Shown one piece after another: positions 1 to 8,648 of a stretch of 64,000 bases of DNA. Both the position numbers and the translations under genes were made by a program. Source of the DNA: G016756615 sp035556195 (GTDB lineage Bacteria; Pseudomonadota; Alphaproteobacteria; Rhizobiales; Rhizobiaceae); assembly GCA_035556195.1 (NCBI GenBank), contig DATMFK010000011.1:124001-188000 (forward strand). Direction: 5' to 3'. Below the pieces are notes generated by a model. The model searched no databases, was not told where the DNA came from, and saw only the letters and a program-made list of their open reading frames with translations. Numbering within the stretch: the stretch's first letter is position 1; every line of letters begins with the position of its first letter.

Positions 1-47
1 CCTCCTGAGGTTCGAGCAAAGCGCGCCGTAAAGGACGCACCGATAGC

Positions 48-1862
48 TCAGCCCTGTTGCGGGCGGATCCCGAATGTGGCCGGCTTGAGCCCGTAGCCGA
101 GATCGTCCTCCAGGAGCGGCTGGACGGCCGGCCGCCGAAAGTCCGGCTCGCCGGCTTGACGCAGTGGGCTCACGGGTTCACCCAACAAGCCGGATTGCGG
201 CGCTTTGGCAACGTTGCGCAAGCGCTCGACAACGGCGCAGAGGTCGACATCCCCGTCGGCGCCGGCCGAACGATCGACGCCGTCCTTTCCGGCGACGCCC
301 GGCAACAGCGCGGGGTCGAGCTTCTCGAATCTAAGCCGCATGGTCGTCGCAACACCCTCGCCGAAGGCGATCGCCTCGCGCTGGCCCATGGAGGACAGGA
401 ACGACAGCGTCGAAGCCGAGGAGTCGGCGATGGCCGAGCGGATGATCGCCTGGTCCTGCTCGTTGGCGAGCCGCATGGCGAAAACGGTCGAACACTGCGA
501 CAAGACGGTCGGATCGAGCTCGCCGGGCCGCTGGGTCACGATGCCCAGCGAGCAGCCATATTTGCGCCCTTCCTTGGCGATGCGCGAGAGGGCATGCCGG
601 GTCGGGGCGAAGCCGAGACGCTGATCGGCCGGCATGTAACGGTGAGCCTCCTCGCAAAGCACGAGGAGCCGCAGCCTGCCTTCGCTCCACAAGGCAAGAT
701 CGAAAGCCAGCCGAGCGAGAACCGAGCAGACTGAATTCACCACTTCGGAAGGCATGCCGGCCATCTCGAAGCAGGTGACCGGTCGGCCTTGATGCGGCAC
801 GCGGAAGATTTTGCCGATGGTCTCGTGGATCGTATCCTCGATCAGCCGTGAGTTGAACATGAAGCGGTAACGCGGGTCGCTCAGCGCCGCCTCGATACGG
901 ATCTTCAACGAACGGTAGACCGGCCTGTCGTTCTTGGTCTCGAGCAGGCCCATCCTGTCGTCGATCAGCTTCAGGAGATCCGCCATGCGATAGGGGACCG
1001 GCGTATCGGCCGTCATCGGATCGGCGCCGCGCCGTGTATAAAGCCCGGAATTCGGGTTCCGGTAGAGGTTCTTTGCGACCGGGATCAACTCGCGGAGCAG
1101 GTCTACCTCTTCGGCGGCCGTCTCACGGCCGCGGAACAGCACCTCGGTGAATTCCTCGAGCCGGAACAGCCAGAATGGCAGGTCGAGTGAGGAAGTGTCG
1201 ATGCGCACGGCCTCGTCCGGAAGGGAGGAGGCGAATTCGTTGTGAGGATCGAGGATCAGGACGCGAAGATCGGGGCGCGCGCGCAGTGCCTTTCTCAGGA
1301 GCAGCGCCACGGCTGTCGACTTGCCGACGCCTGTGGTGCCGACGACGGCGAAATGCCGGTTCAACGTGTCGTCTATCGCGATGCAGGCCTCGATGCCGTC
1401 ATCCTGGGACAGAGTGCCGATGGTGATCGAGTTTCGCCCGGCCAGATCGTAGATCGCTTGCAGGTCATGGGCTCGGATGCGATGCGCAATGGCGCCGATA
1501 TGCGGGTAGGTCGTGATGCCGCGGTCGAAAACCGGCGTGTGCCCGGCAGGACCGTCGCGAACCTCGCCGATCAGCTCGATGCTTACCTCGATGGCGTTTT
1601 GCTGGTCGAAGTCCCAGATTCGGTCGGCCTTGGCGATCGCATAGACGAGACCGACTGTCCGCGTCGGTCCGAGATTGACCGAGATCAGGCGGCCGACTGT
1701 CCAAAGTCCATTGGACACGCCGTTGCCGCCATCGGCGAACGCCGCGACCGTGGCCCGTGCGCCGTCGCATTGCACGATGCGGCCGAGGGCCCGGTCATCG
1801 GGCTGACCGGGATGGCGACGCTCCTGCGAGATGGCTTCGCCCGCGTTGCGCTCGACATACAT
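48..1862 (-). CDS. HerA-type (DUF87) ATP-binding protein
   Basis: A 604-residue protein with a Walker A loop GTTGVGKS near residue 175, an ILDPHNEF strand about 30 residues later, a Walker B-like LLVLCEEAHRYMP and a conserved IVTQRPGELD segment. This is the layout of HerA/FtsK-clade ATPases of the DUF87 group, which translocate along DNA or remodel nucleoprotein. The N-terminal ~120 residues resemble the HAS-barrel that precedes the ATPase core in HerA. No NurA nuclease gene is nearby, so the usual HerA-NurA pairing cannot be claimed. The start is an ATG preceded by GGGGAA. Family assignment is firm; cellular role is unknown. Confidence 0.85.
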   Translation of the reverse strand: MYVERNAGEAISQERRHPGQPDDRALGRIVQCDGARATVAAFADGGNGVSNGLWTVGRLISVNLGPTRTVGLVYAIAKADRIWDFDQQNAIEVSIELIGEVRDGPAGHTPVFDRGITTYPHIGAIAHRIRAHDLQAIYDLAGRNSITIGTLSQDDGIEACIAIDDTLNRHFAVVGTTGVGKSTAVALLLRKALRARPDLRVLILDPHNEFASSLPDEAVRIDTSSLDLPFWLFRLEEFTEVLFRGRETAAEEVDLLRELIPVAKNLYRNPNSGLYTRRGADPMTADTPVPYRMADLLKLIDDRMGLLETKNDRPVYRSLKIRIEAALSDPRYRFMFNSRLIEDTIHETIGKIFRVPHQGRPVTCFEMAGMPSEVVNSVCSVLARLAFDLALWSEGRLRLLVLCEEAHRYMPADQRLGFAPTRHALSRIAKEGRKYGCSLGIVTQRPGELDPTVLSQCSTVFAMRLANEQDQAIIRSAIADSSASTLSFLSSMGQREAIAFGEGVATTMRLRFEKLDPALLPGVAGKDGVDRSAGADGDVDLCAVVERLRNVAKAPQSGLLGEPVSPLRQAGEPDFRRPAVQPLLEDDLGYGLKPATFGIRPQQG

Positions 1863-1985
1863 CGTTGGTGTTCCCCGCCGTTCGGCCCTTTCCGGGCGCC
1901 TGACGAGTATGGCCGGGGCCGAGTTAAGGCCGCGTGAGCCGAGAGGGTGAAGACCTGCTTAAGGCCTTCGTGTCATTCTTATCGG

Positions 1986-2741
1986 TCAGGGCTTGAAGGT
2001 CTCGTCCTCGTAATAGGTATTGAGGATCGACAGTCGAGGCTGATCCGAAGTCGCCCTGATGGTCGGTCGTCCATGCCAACTCATCCCGGTCAGGGAATGA
2101 TGGGCCTTCAGGACCACGAAGGCGTATCCGACATTGGGCAGGAACGGGAACGTCTTGACTGGCTCCAGACCGTACGAGCCGACATGCAGCAAGCCTTTCA
2201 GCGAGGCCTTGTAAAGCGTCGTGCCCAGTTCGCGCTGGCTGTCGTCCGCCGGGCAATAGAGTTGCATCGTGACGACTTTCTTGCGCGTGTCAGGATGCGG
2301 ATTGATCTTGTAGCCATCCTTATCCACGTACAGGACGGGCCTCGCCACCATCCGCAAGGCATCCGGACCGGCGACCCGATCGCCGCGCGCGCGGATCTCC
2401 AGCCCAGCGCGTAATTGTCTGCGAATGGCGACCTGAACCTCCGAGGAGGTCAGTGCCTCGGAAACCGCTCGCCATATGCCCTGCAAGTCGCGGTCGATCT
2501 TGTCGACATGCCCGTCATACAGAGGCAATTCGAGCCGCGTTCCATTGCGGGCGATGGAACTATAACCATCCTTCGGGAAGGCTTTCAGCATCCGCCCATA
2601 GAATTCATCAGGGAAGAAGTTCTTGAAGAAAATATGCGGGAAGGGTTCCGAAAAACAGTCCGCGGCTTCGATGCTGGAGACGGCGTGTTCGATGAGGTCG
2701 CGTGAGGTGTAATTGGCTTCGAATTTTGCGCCAGTCAGCAT
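1986..2741 (-). CDS. Putative 2OG-Fe(II) oxygenase-like protein
   Basis: A 251-residue soluble protein. An HPD triplet (H149-D151), histidines near residues 214-223 and an arginine near 236 have the order expected of the HxD...H...R iron and 2-oxoglutarate site of Fe(II)/2OG dioxygenases. The sequence around them (NPHPDTRKK, then ALK-HHSLTG-like, then a terminal beta strand with NTYY) fits a double-stranded beta-helix core. The substrate cannot be inferred and the gene stands alone. The ATG start follows a strong GGGGGAGG ribosome binding site. The fold assignment is by motif only. Confidence 0.6.
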   Translation of the reverse strand: MLTGAKFEANYTSRDLIEHAVSSIEAADCFSEPFPHIFFKNFFPDEFYGRMLKAFPKDGYSSIARNGTRLELPLYDGHVDKIDRDLQGIWRAVSEALTSSEVQVAIRRQLRAGLEIRARGDRVAGPDALRMVARPVLYVDKDGYKINPHPDTRKKVVTMQLYCPADDSQRELGTTLYKASLKGLLHVGSYGLEPVKTFPFLPNVGYAFVVLKAHHSLTGMSWHGRPTIRATSDQPRLSILNTYYEDETFKP

Positions 2742-2938
2742 GACGACTCATCCTCCCCCTCATCTAAATTCCTAGGCAGTACAATTTGAGCAAGTCAATA
2801 CTGACTGTTTGCCGACTGTCATATTCCCACGCAAATTTCCAGCGAGCAGAACGACACGCCGCTCTCTTCCAAAACTGCTTGGATTTCGGGACGGCGCGCT
2901 AGGTTGCATCAGATAGCAGGTTCCATCATAGTAAACGA

Positions 2939-3505
2939 ATGTTCGATATCGAAAACAACATCGTCGACGCACTGGCGGCCCGGATACGCGCCGATCGGGT
3001 CGGGCGAGGCTGGTCTCTGAACGACCTTGCGGAACGTTCAGGTGTTTCCAAGGCGATGCTGAGTGCGATCGAGCGGGGCAAGGCGAGCCCGACGGCCACC
3101 CTTCTCGTCCGAATTGCATCGGCCTTCGGCATGACACTGTCGTCGCTCATCGCGCGCGCCGAGCTGCACGCCGGCGGCCTGCTGCGCAAGGCCGATCAGC
3201 CCGTCTGGAGGGATCCGCAGACCGGCTACATCCGCCGGCATCTTTCACCCGCCACCGACATGCCACTCGAGCTGATACACGTCGAGTTGCCGGCTGGCGC
3301 CACGGTCGAGTTTCCCGCTGCATCCTACGCCTTCATCCGCCAGCAGATCTGGTTGATCGCTGGTCGATTGCATTTCGCCGAAGGAAGCGTCGTCCATGCG
3401 ATGGAGCCGGGCGACTGCCTTGCTCTCGGGCCGCCCACCGACTGCAGCTTTCATGCTCCGGGTCCGCAAGCCGCGGTTTATGTCGTCGCCGTCATGAGGA
3501 ATTGA
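2939..3505 (+). CDS. XRE-family regulator with C-terminal cupin domain
   Basis: A 188-residue protein with an N-terminal helix-turn-helix (about residues 10-65, containing SLNDLAERSGVSKAMLSAIE) followed by a cupin-like sensor domain (about residues 85-180). This architecture is typical of small alphaproteobacterial repressors that sense a metabolite through the cupin. No strong Shine-Dalgarno sequence precedes the ATG. Its stop codon overlaps the TTG start of the next gene (TTGA), so the two are translationally coupled. Confidence 0.85.
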   Translation: MFDIENNIVDALAARIRADRVGRGWSLNDLAERSGVSKAMLSAIERGKASPTATLLVRIASAFGMTLSSLIARAELHAGGLLRKADQPVWRDPQTGYIRRHLSPATDMPLELIHVELPAGATVEFPAASYAFIRQQIWLIAGRLHFAEGSVVHAMEPGDCLALGPPTDCSFHAPGPQAAVYVVAVMRN

Positions 3506-3813
3506 ACCAAGTGCAACGCCGTGTGAACCGATCTCACAACGGAGGTCCGCCGCTGGACGACTATGAGGGGCCGCCCTGGGGAAAGGGCGATCCTCATCGG
3601 TTCCTTGCCTGGAAATCCGCCCATGCAAAAGCATGGAAGGCGCCGAGCCGCGATGTCATGCTCATGCGTCTCGAGCGGGCCGAACGCATCGGCCTCACCT
3701 ATGAGGAATACACGCTCGAAATCCTGGAGCGTGGGCGCCATCTGCAGGAAGAAGACGCGGACCGCATCGCCGAGATCCGGGCCAATCGGCGCCGGCGCCG
3801 GCGCCGAAGCTGA
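3502..3813 (+). CDS. Small hypothetical protein with HNGGPPLDD motif
   Basis: A 103-residue basic protein of unknown function. It carries HNGGPPLDD near its N-terminus, a motif I recognise from small hypothetical proteins of rhizobia and their phages, then a tryptophan-rich segment and a C-terminal tail of six consecutive arginines and a serine, which suggests nucleic-acid contact. The TTG start at 3502 overlaps the TGA of the upstream XRE-cupin gene; a GTG at 3511 is an alternative. Coupling to the regulator suggests a shared job. It ends 20 bases before the convergent flavin monooxygenase gene. Confidence 0.6.
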   Translation: MNQVQRRVNRSHNGGPPLDDYEGPPWGKGDPHRFLAWKSAHAKAWKAPSRDVMLMRLERAERIGLTYEEYTLEILERGRHLQEEDADRIAEIRANRRRRRRRS

Positions 3814-3833
3814 CCCGGACCGGCCCATGCCTG

Positions 3834-5636
3834 TCACCGGAGGTGATGGACCTCCTGCAAGCCGTAGACAGGTGTCGGGATCCCCACTTGTCGGGCCTTC
3901 AGCTGCAACGCCAGGAACTGGGAATAGTGGCGCGACTGGTGCAGGTTGCCGCCGTGGAACCACAAGGCTTCCTGTTGCGTCGGCTTCCACATGTTGCGTT
4001 GCTCACCTTCCCATGGCCCCGGATCCTTTGTGGTGTCCGAGCCGAGTCCCCAACATTTGCCGACCTTGTCCGCCACCTCCTGGGATATCAACTCGGCCGC
4101 CCAACCGTTCATCGAGCCGTAGCCGGTCGCATAGACGATGACGTCGGCGGGCAATTCGGTTCCGTCTTCCAGGACAACCGAATTCTCCGTGATCTCCTCG
4201 ACTTGCGAGCCGCTCTTCAGCTTGATCGAGCCATCGATGATCAGTTGCGAGGCGCCGACGTCGATGTAGTAGCCGGAGCCGCGGCGAAGGTATTTCATGA
4301 ACAAGCCCGAATTGTCGTCGCCCCAGTCGAGCATGAAGCCGGCTTTCTCCAGCCCTTCGTAGAATTCCGCGTCGCGCTCTTTCATCTGCTGATAGAGGGG
4401 AATCTGGAATTGATGGAGGATCCTATAGGGGATGGACGCGAAGATCAGATCCGCCTTGGCGGTGGTGATGCCGTTCTCGACCGCCTGCTCGGAATAGAGC
4501 GCGCCCATGCCGATCTCCATCAGCGTGTCGGAGCGGACGATATGCGTGCTGGAGCGCTGGACCATGGTCACGTCGGCGCCCGCTTCCCAAAGAGCCGCGG
4601 CGATGTCATGGGCCGAATTGTTGGAGCCGATCACCACCGCCTTCTTGCCGGCATAGGCGTCCGGTCCGGGATGTCGCGAGGAATGGTGCTGGTCTCCCTT
4701 GAAGCGATCCATGCCCTTGAACTGGGGCATGTTGGGCCGCCCCGACATGCCGGTCGCGAGGACGAGCTGTTTGGGTTTCAAGACGATGTCCTGGCCGTCG
4801 CGCCGCACCACGACGTTCCATTCCTTCTTCTCCTCGTCATAGCTGGCGCTCTTGGCTTCGCTCGAGGTCCAGTAGTTGAGCTCCATCACCTTGGCATACA
4901 TCTCCAGCCAGTCTCCGATCTTGTCCTTGGGGGAAAAGACCGGCCAGTTCCTGGGGAAGTCGATATAGGGAAGATGGTCGTACCAGACGGGATCGTGGAG
5001 ACAGAGCGACTTGTACCGTTTGCGCCAGCTGTCTCCGGCGCGCTCGTTCTTTTCGACGATGATCGTGGGGATTCCCAGCTGCTTCAGCCGGGCGCCGAGC
5101 GCGATGCCGCCTTGGCCGCCGCCGATGATGACGCAATAGGGTTGACGGCTGAAGCCGAGTTCGGCGGCTTCCTCCTCACGCTCTTCCTTCCACGTCTTGC
5201 GATTCTTGCCTGATCCATGCTTGGCGCCGAAGGGTCGAGCGTAGCCCATCGGCTCCTCATGTCCTTTCAGTTCCGCCATGGTGGTGAGCAGCGTCCAGAT
5301 CTTCCCGTCTTTCACCCGAATGTGGCCGTAGCCTCGCGCGACATCCGTCTCGAAAGTGATCCAGCCTTCGATGACGCCGTCGGTTTCCGTCGCGTCCTCC
5401 CCCTCGGCGATCGCCCAGTTGGCCGGCTTCGTCCCGGCGAGTTGGCTTTCGAGCATGGCCCGGATCTGGTCTCGCCCTTCCATGGTCCTGATATTCCAGG
5501 TGAAGGTCACGAGATCGCGCCAATAGCAGTCGTCCTGGAGCAGGCTGACGGCCTTGTCGATATCGCCAGCCGCGAGGGCCTGGCCGAACGTTTCGAGCAG
5601 AATTGAGAGTTTCTGGTTGGGCGCCTTGTCGAGCAT
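3834..5636 (-). CDS. Flavin-containing monooxygenase with N-terminal NTF2/SnoaL-like domain
   Basis: A 600-residue protein in two parts. Residues 1-125 look like an NTF2/SnoaL-like fold. Residues ~165-600 are a flavin monooxygenase: IIGGGQGG near 171 binds FAD, VIGSNNSAHD further on is the NAD(P)H-binding loop, and a late ATGYGS motif is typical of group B flavoprotein monooxygenases. Such enzymes oxygenate nitrogen, sulfur or carbonyl groups (Baeyer-Villiger type). The fusion to an NTF2-like domain recurs in alphaproteobacterial members. The start follows GGGAGGA. The substrate is unknown and there are no operon partners. Confidence 0.82.
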   Translation of the reverse strand: MLDKAPNQKLSILLETFGQALAAGDIDKAVSLLQDDCYWRDLVTFTWNIRTMEGRDQIRAMLESQLAGTKPANWAIAEGEDATETDGVIEGWITFETDVARGYGHIRVKDGKIWTLLTTMAELKGHEEPMGYARPFGAKHGSGKNRKTWKEEREEEAAELGFSRQPYCVIIGGGQGGIALGARLKQLGIPTIIVEKNERAGDSWRKRYKSLCLHDPVWYDHLPYIDFPRNWPVFSPKDKIGDWLEMYAKVMELNYWTSSEAKSASYDEEKKEWNVVVRRDGQDIVLKPKQLVLATGMSGRPNMPQFKGMDRFKGDQHHSSRHPGPDAYAGKKAVVIGSNNSAHDIAAALWEAGADVTMVQRSSTHIVRSDTLMEIGMGALYSEQAVENGITTAKADLIFASIPYRILHQFQIPLYQQMKERDAEFYEGLEKAGFMLDWGDDNSGLFMKYLRRGSGYYIDVGASQLIIDGSIKLKSGSQVEEITENSVVLEDGTELPADVIVYATGYGSMNGWAAELISQEVADKVGKCWGLGSDTTKDPGPWEGEQRNMWKPTQQEALWFHGGNLHQSRHYSQFLALQLKARQVGIPTPVYGLQEVHHLR

Positions 5637-5639
5637 GCA

Positions 5640-5930
5640 AATCCTCCCACGGATTCTGAATGACCGTATCCTCCGCCGGTCCCCTCATCGCGCCGCGCTG
5701 CCTTCGAATGCGCGGACATCGCAGCGTTGTTTCCCAAGGATCGGTTCCCGACCCTCGGCCGATGATGGACCCGGAAAAGGCAGTATCGGGAAAGTTGGGG
5801 CCTGCGTCACCCCCACCAAAGTTCGCTGATTTTTCAGCGCCTTACCGGGAGCGAACAATCAAGCAACCTTTCCGGCCATCTCGGAGCAGCCAGATCGTCG
5901 CCTTGTCGGCGAAAAAACATCGAGGCACCG
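5640..5930. other. Intergenic region with no recognisable gene
   Basis: This is the divergent gap between the monooxygenase gene and the ilv leader. I see no credible coding region or RNA here. It must hold the monooxygenase promoter on the minus strand. Confidence 0.5.
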
Positions 5931-5959
5931 TTGACTTGTCCGGCCAAGCGCTCTTATTC
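5931..5959 (+). promoter_or_regulatory. Candidate sigma70 promoter of the ilv leader
   Basis: TTGACT at 5931-5936 and TTATTC at 5954-5959 are separated by 17 bases. Transcription would start around 5966, only a few bases before the leader ATG at 5969. Confidence 0.55.
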
Positions 5960-5968
5960 TCCGCGCCC

Positions 5969-6022
5969 ATGACAAACACACTCATTCTCGTAGTAGGAAG
6001 GCGCATGGGCAAGGCGGTGTGA
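5969..6022 (+). CDS. ilvL: ilv leader peptide (attenuator control)
   Basis: A 17-codon open frame, MTNTLILVVGRRMGKAV, with a run of leucine, isoleucine, leucine, valine and valine codons, the three products of the pathway that follows. Its stop lies inside nested inverted repeats that end in a terminator before the acetolactate synthase genes. This is the classical arrangement for ribosome-mediated attenuation: stalling at L-I-L-V-V codons when branched-chain aminoacyl-tRNAs are scarce would let the downstream genes be read. No Shine-Dalgarno sequence precedes the ATG, and the promoter position implies an almost leaderless message. Confidence 0.8.
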   Translation: MTNTLILVVGRRMGKAV

Positions 6023-6078
6023 CCGCCGGGCGAAATCCACCCATGCGCAGAAAGCAGGCTCCCTCGGGGGCCTTTTTT
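6001..6078 (+). terminator. ilv attenuator with Rho-independent terminator
   Basis: Three pairings are visible. GCGCATGGG (6001-6009) pairs perfectly with CCCATGCGC (6040-6048). GGCGGT (6013-6018) pairs with ACCGCC (6022-6027). The terminator stem 6057-6062 pairs with 6067-6072 around a CTCG loop and runs into TTTTTT at 6073-6078. The first pairing begins just after the L-I-L-V-V codons, so the ribosome position there can decide folding. Confidence 0.75.
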
Positions 6079-6140
6079 ATTGGCCGAACGACCATACGAT
6101 CAGCAGCAAGCCGGCAGGCGAAGAGAGACGGATCAGACCG

Positions 6141-7922
6141 ATGACCAACGGAACGAGCGAGCGGCGCGAAATGACAGGCGCCGAGATGGTGGTGCAAGCG
6201 CTGAAGGATAACGGCGTGAAGCATATCTTCGGCTATCCGGGCGGCGCTGTCCTTCCGATCTACGACGAGCTTTTCCAGCAGGACGATGTCCAGCATATCC
6301 TGGTCCGCCATGAGCAGGGCGCCGGCCATGCTGCAGAAGGTTACGCCCGCTCGACGGGGAAAGCCGGGGTCATGCTGGTCACCTCGGGTCCTGGCGCCAC
6401 CAACGCGGTGACTCCGCTGCAGGATGCGCTGATGGATTCGATCCCGCTGGTCTGCATCACCGGTCAGGTGCCGACCACCTTGATCGGCTCCGATGCATTC
6501 CAGGAGTGCGACACTGTCGGCATCACGCGGCCCTGCACCAAGCACAATTGGTTGGTGAGGGACGTGAACTCACTAGCGGCAATCCTCCATGAGGCCTTCC
6601 ACGTCGCGACGACGGGCCGTCCCGGTCCGGTCGTTGTGGATATCCCGAAAGACGTCCAATTCGCCACCGGCACCTATGTGCCGCCGCAAACGGCACCGCG
6701 CACCAGCTACCAGCCCAAGCTCCAAGGCGACCTCGACAAAGTGAAGGCTGCGGTCGCCTTGCTGGCCGAGGCGAAGCGGCCCATCATCTATTCCGGTGGC
6801 GGCGTCATCAATTCCGGCCCGGAGGCAAGCCACCTGCTGCGCGAACTGGTCGACCTCACCGGCTCCCCGATCACCTCGACTTTGATGGGGCTCGGCGCCT
6901 ATCCAGCGTCCGGCAAGAACTGGCTCGGCATGCTGGGCATGCATGGCACCTACGAAGCCAATATGGCGATGCACGACTGCGACGTCATGCTGTGCGTCGG
7001 CGCACGTTTCGACGACCGCATCACCGGCAGGCTCAACGCCTTCTCGCCCAATTCCAAGAAGATCCACATCGATATCGATCCGTCGTCGCTCAACAAGAAC
7101 GTTCGCGTCGATATTCCGATCCAGGGCGATGTCGGTCGCGTTCTCGAGGATTTCGTGCGGCTGTGGCGCGCCTCTGGGCGCGCCGACAAGAAGCTGCTCC
7201 ATCCCTGGTGGGAGCAGATCGCAAAATGGCGGGCCAGGGATTCGCTCGCCTACAAGGCCAATCAAGACGTGATCATGCCGCAATATGCGATCGAGCGGCT
7301 CTATGCCTTGACCAGGGACCTCGACACCTACATCACGACCGAAGTCGGTCAGCACCAGATGTGGGCGGCGCAGCATTACGGTTTCGAGAAGCCGAACCGC
7401 TGGATGACTTCGGGCGGGCTGGGCACCATGGGCTACGGTCTCCCGGCCGCTCTCGGCGTGCAGATCGCGCATCCGGATTCGCTCGTCGTCGACATCGCCG
7501 GCGACGCATCGGTCCTGATGACCATGCAGGAAATGAGCTCGGCGGTGCAGTACGAGGCGCCGATCAAGATCTTCATCCTCAACAACCAATATATGGGAAT
7601 GGTCCGCCAGTGGCAGCAATTGCTGCACGGTAACCGGCTGTCGCATTCCTATACCGAGGCGCTTCCCGATTTCGTGAAGCTGGCGGAAGCGTATGGCGGC
7701 CACGGCATTCGCTGCGAAAAGCCGGGCGACCTCGACGACGCGATCCGGGAGATGATTGCGGTGCGCAAGCCGGTTATCTTCGATTGCCGCGTGGCGAACC
7801 TCGCCAACTGTTTCCCGATGATTCCCTCGGGGAAGGCGCACAACGAGATGCTCCTGCCCGACGAGGCGACGGACGAGGCGGTTGCGAACGCGATCGACGC
7901 CAAGGGCAGGGAACTGGTGTAA
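6141..7922 (+). CDS. ilvB: Acetolactate synthase large (catalytic) subunit
   Basis: A 593-residue thiamine-diphosphate enzyme that condenses two pyruvates to acetolactate, or pyruvate with 2-oxobutyrate, the first common step of valine, leucine and isoleucine synthesis. The catalytic glutamate lies in VRHEQGAGHAAEGYAR (about residue 58), and the C-terminal domain has the GDA...NNQYMGMVRQW cofactor motif. Length and motifs match the ilvI/ilvB group of alphaproteobacteria. It follows the leader and attenuator and lies 107 bases ahead of the small-subunit gene. Confidence 0.97.
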   Translation: MTNGTSERREMTGAEMVVQALKDNGVKHIFGYPGGAVLPIYDELFQQDDVQHILVRHEQGAGHAAEGYARSTGKAGVMLVTSGPGATNAVTPLQDALMDSIPLVCITGQVPTTLIGSDAFQECDTVGITRPCTKHNWLVRDVNSLAAILHEAFHVATTGRPGPVVVDIPKDVQFATGTYVPPQTAPRTSYQPKLQGDLDKVKAAVALLAEAKRPIIYSGGGVINSGPEASHLLRELVDLTGSPITSTLMGLGAYPASGKNWLGMLGMHGTYEANMAMHDCDVMLCVGARFDDRITGRLNAFSPNSKKIHIDIDPSSLNKNVRVDIPIQGDVGRVLEDFVRLWRASGRADKKLLHPWWEQIAKWRARDSLAYKANQDVIMPQYAIERLYALTRDLDTYITTEVGQHQMWAAQHYGFEKPNRWMTSGGLGTMGYGLPAALGVQIAHPDSLVVDIAGDASVLMTMQEMSSAVQYEAPIKIFILNNQYMGMVRQWQQLLHGNRLSHSYTEALPDFVKLAEAYGGHGIRCEKPGDLDDAIREMIAVRKPVIFDCRVANLANCFPMIPSGKAHNEMLLPDEATDEAVANAIDAKGRELV

Positions 7923-8029
7923 CAGGCGCGGCGGGCGACGGCTCGCCGCCTTTCCCTTTCGGGCGAGGTCGGCAAGCCGCCCACCCGAAGCACCGCTTCA
8001 CGTGAATGCATGAGAGAAAGCAAACCCAG

Positions 8030-8602
8030 ATGAGCGCCCACCTACAAGCAACCGGCTCGGCCTATTTCATCTCCAAGGAAACGGCGGCGCTGGAGAAGCA
8101 CACCCTCTCCGTGCTCGTCGACAACGAGCCGGGCGTCCTTGCCCGCGTCATCGGCCTGTTCTCGGGTCGAGGCTACAATATCGAAAGCCTGACCGTTTCG
8201 GAAACCGAGCACGAGAAGCACCTGTCGCGTATCACGATCGTGACAAGCGGGACGCATCACGTGCTGGAACAGATCAAACATCAGCTGGAGCGGATCGTCC
8301 CGGTGCACAGGGTGGTCGATCTCACGGTACTTGCCGACGAGCTTGGCAGCGGAACGCCGCTTGAACGGGAACTTGCCCTGGTCAAGGTCACCGGTACGGG
8401 AGAGGCTCGCGTCGAGGCGCTGCGGCTGGCCGATGCCTTCCGCGCCAAAGTCATCGACGCGAACACCGAACATTTCATTTTCGAAATCACCGGCAAGACA
8501 TCCAAGATCGACCAGTTCATCGCCATCATGAAGCCGCTCGGCCTGGTCGAGATCTGTCGCACCGGCATCGCCGCCATGAATCGCGGCCCGCAAGGCATGT
8601 GA
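8030..8602 (+). CDS. ilvN: Acetolactate synthase small (regulatory) subunit
   Basis: A 190-residue regulatory subunit. An N-terminal ACT domain (HTLSVLVDNEPGVLARVIGL) is followed by the ALS small-subunit C-terminal domain with TGKTSKIDQFIAIMKPLG. It binds the catalytic subunit and confers valine feedback control. An ATG eight codons upstream at 8006 is in frame, but 8030 is the better start because GAGAGAAAG lies just before it and homologues begin with MSAHLQ-like sequence. Also called ilvH. Confidence 0.95.
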   Translation: MSAHLQATGSAYFISKETAALEKHTLSVLVDNEPGVLARVIGLFSGRGYNIESLTVSETEHEKHLSRITIVTSGTHHVLEQIKHQLERIVPVHRVVDLTVLADELGSGTPLERELALVKVTGTGEARVEALRLADAFRAKVIDANTEHFIFEITGKTSKIDQFIAIMKPLGLVEICRTGIAAMNRGPQGM

Positions 8603-8648
8603 CCTGCCACCCTCTATCTTTTGCCAACAAGAGTAGCTGGCAGGTCCC

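Noticed and set aside
57..734. A 225-codon open frame on the plus strand opposite the HerA-type ATPase gene
   Set aside because: It is a high-GC antisense shadow with no domain, and the opposite strand encodes clear ATPase motifs.
3843..5213. A 456-codon plus-strand frame opposite the flavin monooxygenase
   Set aside because: No family resemblance and unbalanced composition; the minus strand carries FAD and NADPH motifs throughout.
6573..7841. A 422-codon minus-strand frame inside the acetolactate synthase gene
   Set aside because: Antisense shadow of a highly conserved enzyme gene.
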